Shown: positions 1 to 7,015, counted from the stretch's first letter. The stretch is DNA of 7,801 bases from Fibrobacter sp. (GCA_012841225.1 DUVD01000167.1:1-7801); one strand, 5' to 3'. Made by a program: numbers and translations. Notes: a model not told the origin generated them from the letters alone.

Positions 1-1729
1 ACACCGCATAAACAGGTACACCGCTTCGGTCAAGGCTTTTTAATAAAGCGCTAATTTCCTTATCTTGTAAAGTCCAATCGGCTTTTATTTTAATGACGTT
101 GTTTTTTGTAAGCGTTTTATTAAGAGCATCTCTAGAAAGCACTGCCGCTTCGTTTGCCTTGCAAGTCAAACACCAGTCAGCGGTGATATCTAATAAAACA
201 GGGTTACCCGATTTAAGTGCCGTTTCCAAACGCTCTTTAGAGTAGGGAAGCCAGCCCTCTTTATCTTGCTCTCCAGAAAGTGTGACAGCAGCCTTGGCCT
301 CAAGTATTTTATCTATAGAAGGCGACGCAGCAAAATACCAAAAAAGGAATAAAATCAAAATCGACCCCAACAAAAAGCCAATTTCTCTACAAAAAGACTT
401 GTAAGGCGGAGCCCACTTTCCAGTGATAACAGCAAAACCTGCACTCATTATCGCTAGGAGGCTTAATAAAACGAGCCCCGTCACCCCGATCATTTTTGCC
501 ACAACCCAAAGAAGCCAGACAACCGTACCAAGTAATAAAAACCCCATCCATTTTTGCAGCTTAGCCATCCATGGGCCAGGCTTTGGAAAAACAGAAAGGA
601 GCTTAGGAAAAACGCTAATAATTAAATATGGAAAACTAAGGCCCATGCCCGCTACACTAAAAAATAAAAATAAGACTAAAGGGGAAGCGGTAAAAGCAAA
701 ACCCATCGCAGGCCCTAAAAAAGGAGCCGAACATGGCGTACTTAAAAGAACGAGAAGTGCACCAGTAAAAAATGCGCCAACAAGACCCTCTCTTTGAGTC
801 ATGCCGTCCATTTTTGTCATCGTTTTCCCAGGCAACCAAATCTCAAAAAAACCAAAAAAATTCATAGCAAAAGCGCTTAGCAAAGCGATCATAAACGCTA
901 TAAAACCAATGCTTTGAAACTGCATGCCCCAGCCCACCAGGGCGCCACCTGCCCTTAAAGCAATAATAATGGCAGCTAGAGCCCAAAATGAAGAGAGGAT
1001 CCCAGCAGTCATCACTAAACCGAGGGCAAGAAGCCTTTTTCTAGATTCTCCTGCTTGCTTTATTAAGCTAAAAAGCTTGAGCGACAAAACGGGTAAAACA
1101 CAAGGCATTAGGTTTAAAATCAACCCGCCAATAAAAGCAAATAGCAGTAATGTTAATAGATTAGAATCTTTTTTTTTTAATGGAGACAAAACATTGGGCG
1201 ATGCATTAGCAAGTGAAAAATGAACGCTATTAGGGGCAAGGCAAGTGAAATTGCTACACGCCTGGTAATGGAAAGTGGCATTAGTTGTTGTGCTGTCGTA
1301 ATTCGCTTCAATGGATTTAATAGGTACTATAATCTGAAAAGACCCCTCAAAAATATAAGTCTCCATTTCTAAAGCATCATTGTATTCTTTTTTGTAAATA
1401 GGCCAAATCGACTCGCTAAAGGAAATGCCTTTAGCAGCAATGTTTAGCTGCGAAGCCTTTAGAAAATCGTCACTAACGATATTGGCATTAACATGCCAAT
1501 TTTCGGGAACGGTGATTTCCACAATAATTGAATCACCCACGGCAAGCGTTTTATTTGGAAAAAAAAGGTTAATGCCCGGCGGAGGCATGTTGCTCGTGTC
1601 TATTTCCATAGAGACATCTTGAGCAAAGGCAACACCGGCGAATGCAGATAAAAGAAGAATATGACATAAAGGTTGTAGCCTAGAGGCGACAAAATTTATT
1701 AAGCTATTTACTTTACTTGTTTTTTTCAT
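1..1729 (-). CDS. dsbD: DsbD-family thiol:disulfide interchange protein (3' end outside window)
   Basis: This membrane protein would pass electrons from cytoplasmic thioredoxin across the inner membrane to periplasmic disulfide isomerases and cytochrome c maturation. The frame is open for 576 codons from ATG 1729 to the window edge and lacks only its C-terminal end. Visible parts in order: a signal peptide (about 1-36, ending AFA|QD); an N-terminal DsbD-alpha-like domain with a C-x4-C pair (C158, C163, in YQACSNFTC); a block of roughly eight hydrophobic segments (about 190-470) with the two membrane cysteines C210 (MPCVLP) and C333 (TPCSAP); and a thioredoxin-like domain with WCLTC (C520, C523) and the cis-Pro loop GVPVY (P572). 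All six expected redox cysteines are present. The C-x4-C spacing and MPCVLP/TPCSAP motifs differ from E. coli DsbD and are closer to ScsB-like relatives. ATG 1729 is the only good start, because an in-frame stop lies at 1739-1741; no clear Shine-Dalgarno precedes it. It diverges from the sigma factor gene. Confidence 0.93.
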   Translation of the reverse strand, partial: MKKTSKVNSLINFVASRLQPLCHILLLSAFAGVAFAQDVSMEIDTSNMPPPGINLFFPNKTLAVGDSIIVEITVPENWHVNANIVSDDFLKASQLNIAAKGISFSESIWPIYKKEYNDALEMETYIFEGSFQIIVPIKSIEANYDSTTTNATFHYQACSNFTCLAPNSVHFSLANASPNVLSPLKKKDSNLLTLLLFAFIGGLILNLMPCVLPVLSLKLFSLIKQAGESRKRLLALGLVMTAGILSSFWALAAIIIALRAGGALVGWGMQFQSIGFIAFMIALLSAFAMNFFGFFEIWLPGKTMTKMDGMTQREGLVGAFFTGALLVLLSTPCSAPFLGPAMGFAFTASPLVLFLFFSVAGMGLSFPYLIISVFPKLLSVFPKPGPWMAKLQKWMGFLLLGTVVWLLWVVAKMIGVTGLVLLSLLAIMSAGFAVITGKWAPPYKSFCREIGFLLGSILILFLFWYFAASPSIDKILEAKAAVTLSGEQDKEGWLPYSKERLETALKSGNPVLLDITADWCLTCKANEAAVLSRDALNKTLTKNNVIKIKADWTLQDKEISALLKSLDRSGVPVYAV

Positions 1730-1786
1730 AAGTTTATGTCAGCTGTGATTTTTATTCGAAATGGGAAGCTATAGGAGCTAGTTTTC
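1730..1786. promoter_or_regulatory. Short divergent intergenic region between dsbD and sigma factor gene
   Basis: These 57 bases separate two divergent start codons, so promoters for both genes must lie here or inside the opposite gene. I see no convincing sigma-70 or ECF-type (GGAAC ... CGTC) promoter pair on either strand. The only firm element is the Shine-Dalgarno of the sigma gene. Shared or competing regulation of the two genes is inferred only from the geometry. Confidence 0.4.
1773..1777 (+). promoter_or_regulatory. Ribosome binding site of the sigma factor gene
   Basis: AGGAG lies 9 bases before ATG 1787, a normal spacing, and fixes that ATG as the start of the sigma factor gene. 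Confidence 0.7.
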
Positions 1787-2320
1787 ATGACGCTTAAAAA
1801 TATACATTTTTCGAAAAAGAAAAAAAATGATTCCTTTGCAACATCGATTTGGGCGAGCAACGCAAAAAAAATATACCAAACTTGCTGGTATATGTGTCGA
1901 GATCAAGAAATCGCCAAAGAATTGCAACAAGATGTGTTTATAAAAATATTCAAAAACGCTGACCAACTACAAGAAATTGAAAATCAAACCGCATGGGTAA
2001 TGCGTGTTTGTCGTAACCACTGTTTAGATTATTTTAGGAAACAGAAACGCTTACCAGGAATTAACCTTTGTGAAGACGTAGAGTCCTACTGCGGCGAGGG
2101 AATAGATCTTAAAAAAGAAATGCATGTGCACTTGAATTTAGAGCAGGCTTATAAAAACTTTAATTTACTAGAACGCATGCTTATCGATTTAAACTTTATT
2201 GGCGGGCTAAATGGAGAAGAACTCTCTGAAATTTTTGGTTTGTCGAGAACCTGTATTAACATTAAAATACAAAAAGCGCTTAAAAAAGCGCGGCTGTGCT
2301 TTAAAACAGGGGAGGAATGA
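1787..2320 (+). CDS. ECF-like RNA polymerase sigma-70 family factor, cysteine-rich
   Basis: A 177-residue alternative sigma factor that would direct RNA polymerase to a specific promoter set. Region 2 spans about residues 20-88 (helix pattern EIAKELQQDVFIKIFKN, then AWVMRVCRNHCLDYFRKQKR, the usual core-binding and -10 recognition segment). Region 4 spans about 120-170, with a helix-turn-helix at LNGEELSEIFGLSRTCINIKIQKALKKAR. The short linker without region 3 and the overall length fit the ECF class. AGGAG 9 bases upstream supports ATG 1787. Eight cysteines (C33, C37, C75, C79, C95, C102, C156, C171), including two C-x3-C pairs, are many for this family. No anti-sigma gene is next to it; the downstream neighbour, 51 bases on in the same direction, is a PorZ-like exported protein, so co-transcription is plausible. 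Its targets are unknown. SigP, the ECF factor controlling T9SS genes in Bacteroidota, is a functional analogy suggested by context only. Confidence 0.88.
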   Translation: MTLKNIHFSKKKKNDSFATSIWASNAKKIYQTCWYMCRDQEIAKELQQDVFIKIFKNADQLQEIENQTAWVMRVCRNHCLDYFRKQKRLPGINLCEDVESYCGEGIDLKKEMHVHLNLEQAYKNFNLLERMLIDLNFIGGLNGEELSEIFGLSRTCINIKIQKALKKARLCFKTGEE

Positions 2321-2371
2321 TCTTATTTTTTTATAACCATCCTCTATTTCTTTTGATTTTGGTAATTTTAC

Positions 2372-4609
2372 TTGGTGAATAAAAACTGTGTTTATTACCA
2401 AATTCTAATTCTCCTCTTGTTAGGGAGCGTTTTATCGTATGGAGCAAAAGACATTGAAGGGTATTCTATCCCTTTGGACATACACTCCGCAACCACCTTT
2501 AAAAATGCGTTATACGTTGCTACCGATGGAGGCATTCGCACTTTCATTCAAGGCGATGTCTCCGAAGTTTACACCGCCGATGACGGTCTAGAAACCACCC
2601 AATTTTATTCTGTCTTTGGTAATCAAAAGGGCCTTTTTGCAGTTTCTTCTAAAGGTCTAATAGCAATGCAAGCTAACTTAAGGGAACCCTTTACTGTCAT
2701 TAATAGGTCTTTTCTTAGTAGTAATGCCGAGGTTATTCCAGGCTTAATTGACATTGCTGAATCAGTGATGGTATTAGGATTTGAAGATAAAATTGCGCTT
2801 ATCGACTTAATATCTGGACGTTCTTTAATTTCTCTTACCACCATTGGAAGTCACCGTTTAAGTACAAGCAGTGTTACTGCTCTCAATATAAAAGACGATT
2901 CCTTATTTGTTGCCATTAATAATGAAGTTTACGTTAGAAAAATGGATTGGATTAATTTAGAAGCAGACCTGTTTTTAGCAGATCCCTCTACTTGGAAGCC
3001 CGTTTCAATTCCCGCATTAGTCCCCGATACCATTCGCGCTATAGCTTGGATTGAAGACTCGTTAGTCGTGCGAAAAGAAAAGGGAACTTTGTCTTACGAT
3101 TCCAATAGAAAAAAAACTGAGGCTTATTTAAATAGCTCCCAACTGTTTTTAAATGGCCAAAAAATCAATGACCCCATGCTGTCAAAGAATGATAGTAGCC
3201 AAATAGAATGGATATTAGAAACAGATAAAGAGGCTTATTTCGTGGGCCCACGCACGGTCATATACCGCAAAGATAAAAAATGGAAAGACGTGTCTGCATG
3301 GGCTAATTATTCCTTAGGCCCAGTGCATCAAATACAATCTTTCAAAACAGGTGGTATTTTTGCTGCTTCGCCATACGGTTATCTCGCTTGGAGTGACGGT
3401 TATTCTTGGACGCCCAAACACCTTGTTAATTTCACCCCTTTTATTTTTGAGCAGGAATCTATTGTTTTTAAAATGAAGTCAATTGCTCTAGATCGAAACG
3501 GTTATATGATATATGGGTTGTGGGGTGGAGGATTTCTTCTTTTGAATGAATCAGGCTTGCAAAGCTATAAACACATTTCACCCAGCACCTCCTGCATCGA
3601 TAACTTTTTAGAAAATTACATAGTCTCCATTGGTTCAGTAACAGCCCCCGACCAATCCGGATTTTTAGTTTCTTATTGGTCTTTTGAACAGTATGGCTTT
3701 GCTTATATTAGTTTAGAAGGAGAAGTGAGTTGTGCTAATAAAATTGGAAGCACCCCTTACCCAGGACCCTTAACGGTAAGAATTTCTCCAGAAGACCCAA
3801 ATAAATGGGAAGTTTATTCCAGTGCTGGAAACTCCAATCAGGTAAGCAGCAAAGGCTCTTTAGATGTTTTTACTTTTACTGCTCCCTCTAAAACAGGAGG
3901 GCGGCTACTCGATGTCGATGTACAAACCTACGAAGGGCCAAATAACGAACGCATTATCGATTTAGATTTTGACGCCACTGGCCGCCTTTGGCTTGCCGGC
4001 TACTCTAGTATTGGTTATTTAGATGACGACCAAATCCAATTGCCTCATAAAATTAGTGGCTACTCTGGGGCAGTAAATTCCTCTTTAGGCGTTGATGTTC
4101 AAGGTAATATTTGGGTTGGGACAAATCAGGGCGCCTACCGTCTTACTCCAAAAAACGGACTCCCAGATATCTTGACTGCTATAAACTATAAAATGAAAGA
4201 TGGTCTTTTAAGTAATGAAATTTACGATTTAGGAATTGATTCCACTAAAGGTATGATTTGGTTTGGGCACAATAATGGCATCACGCGTTACACCAGAAAA
4301 GACCTTAGAAAAGCCGATTCCTTCATGACCAAAGAAGCTCCAAAGAAGCCAATCGCTTACCCAAACCCTTTTATGCCCAAAACACAAGGGAAGGTCGTAA
4401 TAGATTACATTGCTGAAGAGTCGACCGTGCAAATCTACAATGCGGGTGGTGCTTTAGTGCGCTCCTTTACTGGAGAAGAATTACTCGGCGGGCGCCTAGA
4501 ATGGGATGGCAGAGACCTTTCAGGCCGATTGGTGGCTCCTGGCCTTTACCACTACTTTGTAAGAAAAGAGGACAAACGCGAAAAGGGCAAGCTGATTATC
4601 GTCCATTAA
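2372..4609 (+). CDS. Exported beta-propeller protein with T9SS type A sorting domain, PorZ-like
   Basis: 745 residues from TTG 2372, or 744 from GTG 2375. No ATG is available, because an in-frame stop lies at 2363-2365 and no strong Shine-Dalgarno is visible; both starts preserve the signal peptide (about 1-24, hydrophobic ILILLLLGSVLS). The body (about 30-650) is beta-propeller-like. Early blades carry ALYVATDGGI and KGLFAVSSKGL; the clearest Reg_prop-type repeats are near the end: DATGRLWLAG (534-543), DVQGNIWVGTNQG (575-587) and KGMIWFGHNNGITRY (626-640), with DGL turns at 71-73 and 610-612. The C-terminal domain (about 660-745) has AYPNPF, WDGRDLSG, APGLYHY and a final KLIIV, typical of T9SS type A / FlgD-like sorting domains. 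Signal peptide, enough propeller for two domains, beta-sandwich C-terminus and length resemble PorZ, the T9SS surface protein that delivers anionic LPS to the sortase. It could instead be an ordinary T9SS-exported propeller protein. There is no kinase or other regulatory domain, so it is not a hybrid sensor. Confidence 0.82.
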   Translation: MVNKNCVYYQILILLLLGSVLSYGAKDIEGYSIPLDIHSATTFKNALYVATDGGIRTFIQGDVSEVYTADDGLETTQFYSVFGNQKGLFAVSSKGLIAMQANLREPFTVINRSFLSSNAEVIPGLIDIAESVMVLGFEDKIALIDLISGRSLISLTTIGSHRLSTSSVTALNIKDDSLFVAINNEVYVRKMDWINLEADLFLADPSTWKPVSIPALVPDTIRAIAWIEDSLVVRKEKGTLSYDSNRKKTEAYLNSSQLFLNGQKINDPMLSKNDSSQIEWILETDKEAYFVGPRTVIYRKDKKWKDVSAWANYSLGPVHQIQSFKTGGIFAASPYGYLAWSDGYSWTPKHLVNFTPFIFEQESIVFKMKSIALDRNGYMIYGLWGGGFLLLNESGLQSYKHISPSTSCIDNFLENYIVSIGSVTAPDQSGFLVSYWSFEQYGFAYISLEGEVSCANKIGSTPYPGPLTVRISPEDPNKWEVYSSAGNSNQVSSKGSLDVFTFTAPSKTGGRLLDVDVQTYEGPNNERIIDLDFDATGRLWLAGYSSIGYLDDDQIQLPHKISGYSGAVNSSLGVDVQGNIWVGTNQGAYRLTPKNGLPDILTAINYKMKDGLLSNEIYDLGIDSTKGMIWFGHNNGITRYTRKDLRKADSFMTKEAPKKPIAYPNPFMPKTQGKVVIDYIAEESTVQIYNAGGALVRSFTGEELLGGRLEWDGRDLSGRLVAPGLYHYFVRKEDKREKGKLIIVH

Positions 4610-4632
4610 ACGGCAAGCAAAGTGATACAGTC

Positions 4633-4669
4633 GATACGGTTTTGACGTTAAAGAACACTAAAACCGATC
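4633..4669. promoter_or_regulatory. Inverted repeat, candidate operator upstream of the glucanase gene
   Basis: CGGTTTT (4637-4643) and AAAACCG (4660-4666) are perfect inverted 7-mers with 16 bases between them. The symmetry continues outward as GAT (4633-4635) and ATC (4667-4669) if one extra base in the left arm is allowed. The half-site centres are 23 bases apart, about two helical turns, which suits a dimeric regulator. It ends 7 bases before the TATAAT hexamer, covering the -35 position. A terminator is unlikely because the loop is long and no T run follows. Confidence 0.4.
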
Positions 4670-4673
4670 CATA

Positions 4674-4679
4674 TATAAT
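4674..4679 (+). promoter_or_regulatory. Candidate -10 box of the glucanase gene
   Basis: A perfect TATAAT 37 bases before the ATG. The nearest good -35-like hexamer, TTGACG (4642-4647), is 26 bases away, too far for a standard promoter, and nothing good lies at 17 bases, so the promoter would need an activator or be of another type. An AT-rich chance match is possible. Confidence 0.3.
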
Positions 4680-4700
4680 TACATCTTATAAATTATATCA

Positions 4701-4708
4701 AAAGGGAG
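4701..4708 (+). promoter_or_regulatory. Ribosome binding site of the glucanase gene
   Basis: AAAGGGAG ends 8 bases before ATG 4717. Together with the signal peptide that begins there, it sets the glucanase start and rules out the 72-codon upstream extension of the same open frame. Confidence 0.75.
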
Positions 4709-4716
4709 TTTTTATA

Positions 4717-5637
4717 ATGCTTAAAAAACTGATGATTATTATGACTTTTGGATTATTTTCTTCAACACTGTTTGCACAAGACCGAGACTATTCAGGTGCA
4801 GAACTCTTTAGTCTAGATTCTTATATGTACGGCAAATTTGAAGCACGCATGTACATGGCTGCGGGTTCTGGGCTAGTGAGCTCTATGTTCCTTTATTATG
4901 ATGACTCATGGTTAGGAGGCACTGATCCTTGGGTAGAAATTGATGTGGAAGTTCTTGGAAAATCCCCGGAGAGTTTTCAGTCTAATATTATTAGTGGCAA
5001 TGCAGCAAAGAAAATCATGAGCGAACAACACCATTCCTTGGCTGTTCCTGCCAACCGAACCTACCACACCTATAGTTTTGAATGGACCCCTAGTTATGTG
5101 GCTTGGTTTATTGATGGCATTGAAGTTCGAAGGACAACAGCTGGAATAAATGATCCTAAAAATCAGGTCCAAGCGCTAGTTAAGCAGCAAAGCCTTCGCT
5201 TTAATCTTTGGTCATCAACGGTGCCCGCTTGGGTTGGTGCATGGGACGAAAACATTCTTCCTGTAAATCAATTTATCAATTGGGTAAAGGTTTACGATTA
5301 CACCCCAGGACTCGGCCCTAATGGTAGCAACTTCACCCTAGCTTGGACAGACAACTTTGATTCATTCGATAATTCGCGCTGGGGCAAAGGAAACTGGACT
5401 TTTGACGAAAATCGAGTAGAAATGCACCCCGATAATGTCTCCATTAAAGACGGGACTTTAATTCTAAGCATTACAAAAGTAGGCCTCGAAGGATTTAAAG
5501 GCGTGGTTCCAGTTGATGAACAACCTAATTCTATTTCACCAGGCATGCGTTCTGTAAACACCACTCCTGGTGCTCATCAGATTAAGACTTTTGATTTAAA
5601 TGGAAGCTATTTGGGAAAAAAGGAAGTTTTCCGTTAA
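4717..5637 (+). CDS. Secreted circularly permuted GH16 1,3-1,4-beta-glucanase (lichenase)
   Basis: 306 residues. Expected to hydrolyse beta-1,4 bonds next to beta-1,3 linkages in lichenan and cereal mixed-linkage beta-glucan, outside the cytoplasm. A signal peptide (1-20, ending LFA|QD) is followed by the catalytic half of the GH16 fold: YGKFEARM, then PWVEIDVEVLG with E74 as expected nucleophile, D76, and E78 as acid/base, then FEWTPSYVAWFIDG, LRFNLWSS and INWVKVYDYTPG. Only afterwards (about 205-255) come the strands that open ordinary Bacillus lichenases (LAWTDNFDSFDNSRWGKGNW to GTLILSIT). This is the natural circular permutation of the Fibrobacter succinogenes enzyme, with close similarity throughout. 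That enzyme's proline/serine repeat linker is absent here; a short non-repetitive stretch joins a tail of about 30 residues (GMRSV ... KTFDLNGSYLGKKEVFR). The start is ATG 4717, backed by a good Shine-Dalgarno. A regulator gene follows after 20 bases. Confidence 0.93.
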   Translation: MLKKLMIIMTFGLFSSTLFAQDRDYSGAELFSLDSYMYGKFEARMYMAAGSGLVSSMFLYYDDSWLGGTDPWVEIDVEVLGKSPESFQSNIISGNAAKKIMSEQHHSLAVPANRTYHTYSFEWTPSYVAWFIDGIEVRRTTAGINDPKNQVQALVKQQSLRFNLWSSTVPAWVGAWDENILPVNQFINWVKVYDYTPGLGPNGSNFTLAWTDNFDSFDNSRWGKGNWTFDENRVEMHPDNVSIKDGTLILSITKVGLEGFKGVVPVDEQPNSISPGMRSVNTTPGAHQIKTFDLNGSYLGKKEVFR

Positions 5638-5652
5638 GGATTGTATAAATTT

Positions 5653-5661
5653 ATGGCATGA
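5653..5661 (+). other. Two-codon mini-ORF overlapping the regulator start
   Basis: ATG GCA TGA: its stop codon (5659-5661) overlaps the ATG (5658-5660) of the regulator. The best Shine-Dalgarno, AAGGA (5636-5640, overlapping the glucanase stop), is 12 bases from this ATG and 17 from the regulator's. It may affect regulator translation by stop-and-reinitiate coupling, or be chance. Confidence 0.2.
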
Positions 5662-7010
5662 AATCGTCCATTATTGAGGCCTTACTAAACGGGAAGCATA
5701 AGTCTGGAGAGCAGCTGCCTTCCGTTCGCCAAATGATGAGAGTATTTGATGCTTCTTCTGGAACAGTCCAACGCGCATTAAAGGACCTTAGCTCCCAAGG
5801 AATTCTTCATTCCATTCCTTCAAAAGGAACTTTTTGGGGGCCACGGCCTACTTTAACCAACTTATCTACTTTAGCTGTTTCACCATTGGAAACGCTTCGG
5901 CAACAATTTTTAAAAGACTGGCGGTCTGGCTTTTTTTTACCAGACAAAGACCTCCCTTCATTAAAAGAGCTTAAAACGCGTTATCACGTGTCTAAAACAC
6001 TGCTTCGGAATCTTCTTCTTCAAGAACAGGCCGCCGGCACTTTAGAAAGAGTGGGGCGAAGCCGATTTTTCTTTAAATCACCTCTTATTTCTGAATCAAA
6101 AACAGAAGTCCTTTTAATCACTCGCTGCAATCCATGGGGTGAGTTTTTTCCAGAAAGTGAGCGCGAATTAGATTTTATCCGATTAATATACCGCACTGCT
6201 GCAGCTAGGCGTTTAAAACTACGCCTTTTGGGTTACAACGAATCTTCAGGGCGATGGATTGATCGACATGGAGTGCGAACCAAAGTCGACACCCACAAAA
6301 ACGCAATCGGGATTATCGTATCGACCCTTTTAATTCAAAAACCTTTAAAACTACTTTCCGCATTAGCGTCATTATCTTTGCCCACTTCTATTTGGTGGGA
6401 ACACCCGGAAAATGCACTCCCAAAAACATTTTTAAAACAAAAAGAATGGGCTTTTTTTAACTCCACTTTTGGGACTATGCCAGGAATAATTGTTGGTCGT
6501 TTTTTAACAGAAAAAGGCCATCAACAAGTAACTTACATCTCTCCTTTTCACTCCAGTTCTTGGTCAAAAGATCGCCTAAAAGGCTTACAAACTGGCGAGC
6601 TAACTATCTCTTCCATTCTCGACTCAAAAATGGCTAGCCCTTGGGATTACAGAGAATTAGCACGAAAAAGAGTCCCTAAACACGCTGTAGAACTAACGGC
6701 TAAAAGCCTACTGCGTCAAAAATTGAAATTGATGATTAAAAACGCCCCTAAAACAGACGCCTGGGTGTGCGTTAATGACGAAGTTGCCGCTATTTTGATT
6801 GAGCTTTCCAATGCAAAAGAAATAAGCGCATCACCCTATATACTCGGGTTTGATAACTCGGCAGAAAGCTATTTGCTACAATTCGATTCCTTTGATTTTA
6901 ACACTGAAGCGCTGGCTTTGCAAATGTTTTATCACATTAGTGCAAGACAAAGCGAACCTTTTTCTGCTAAACGATTTCGCGATGTTTTGGGGCATGTTGT
7001 CGAAAAGTAA
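5658..7010 (+). CDS. GntR/LacI-hybrid transcriptional regulator with tandem winged-helix domains
   Basis: 450 residues, cytoplasmic. Residues 1-60 form a GntR winged helix (SGEQLPSVRQMMRVFDASSG, VQRALKDLSSQGIL, wing PSKGTFW). Residues about 74-140 repeat the pattern (LRQQFLKDWRSGFFLPDKDLPS, VSKTLLRNLL, AAGTLERVGRSRFFF), a second divergent winged helix. Residues about 148-450 resemble the LacI/periplasmic-binding sensor fold: AIGIIVS, GRFLTEKGHQQVTYISP with DRLKGL, DAWVCVNDEVAAILIEL, YILGFDNS, and FNTEALALQMFYHI near the end. Such sensors usually bind sugars; given the beta-glucanase 20 bases upstream, a glucan-derived oligosaccharide is the likely effector, by inference. It probably regulates the glucanase, perhaps through the inverted repeat at 4633-4669. 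ATG 5658 is the likely start, since an in-frame stop lies at 5646-5648; AAGGA is 17 bases away, rather far, and a rare ATT at 5649 would have better spacing. Confidence 0.85.
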   Translation: MKSSIIEALLNGKHKSGEQLPSVRQMMRVFDASSGTVQRALKDLSSQGILHSIPSKGTFWGPRPTLTNLSTLAVSPLETLRQQFLKDWRSGFFLPDKDLPSLKELKTRYHVSKTLLRNLLLQEQAAGTLERVGRSRFFFKSPLISESKTEVLLITRCNPWGEFFPESERELDFIRLIYRTAAARRLKLRLLGYNESSGRWIDRHGVRTKVDTHKNAIGIIVSTLLIQKPLKLLSALASLSLPTSIWWEHPENALPKTFLKQKEWAFFNSTFGTMPGIIVGRFLTEKGHQQVTYISPFHSSSWSKDRLKGLQTGELTISSILDSKMASPWDYRELARKRVPKHAVELTAKSLLRQKLKLMIKNAPKTDAWVCVNDEVAAILIELSNAKEISASPYILGFDNSAESYLLQFDSFDFNTEALALQMFYHISARQSEPFSAKRFRDVLGHVVEK

Positions 7011-7015
7011 TAAGG

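Larger units (their letters stand above)
4610..4716 (+). promoter_or_regulatory. Promoter/leader region of the beta-glucanase gene
   Basis: This 107-base AT-rich gap holds, in order, a GATAC direct repeat (4624-4628 and 4633-4637), an inverted repeat, a TATAAT hexamer and the Shine-Dalgarno of the glucanase. No terminator with a T tract is visible for the upstream gene, so read-through into the glucanase cannot be excluded, but the elements suggest that the glucanase has its own regulated promoter. Confidence 0.45.

Noticed and set aside
423..1622. Plus-strand open frames at 423-797, 924-1223 and 1425-1622
   Set aside because: They lie antisense inside the DsbD gene, which shows all family motifs in one uninterrupted frame; the plus-strand translations have no recognisable domains.
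2276..2291. Hairpin GCGCTT-aaaa-AAGCGC near the end of the sigma gene
   Set aside because: It encodes the conserved KALKKAR end of region 4, lies about 30 bases before the stop and has no following T tract, so it is not supported as a terminator.
2372..4609. Reading the propeller protein as a hybrid two-component sensor
   Set aside because: The Reg_prop repeats occur in such sensors, but there is no transmembrane anchor, kinase or receiver domain; the C-terminus is a sorting domain.
4501..4716. Possible 72-codon N-terminal extension of the glucanase overlapping the preceding gene
   Set aside because: The extension is the out-of-frame image of the propeller protein's C-terminus, and a Shine-Dalgarno plus signal peptide mark ATG 4717 as the true start.
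5614..5632. Inverted repeat GGAAAA / TTTTCC at the end of the glucanase gene
   Set aside because: Six base pairs of mostly A/T within coding sequence and no T run afterwards; likely chance.
5645..5654. Palindrome ATAAATTTAT between glucanase and regulator
   Set aside because: A pure A/T 10-mer in AT-rich DNA is expected by chance; no -35 at a suitable distance supports a promoter.
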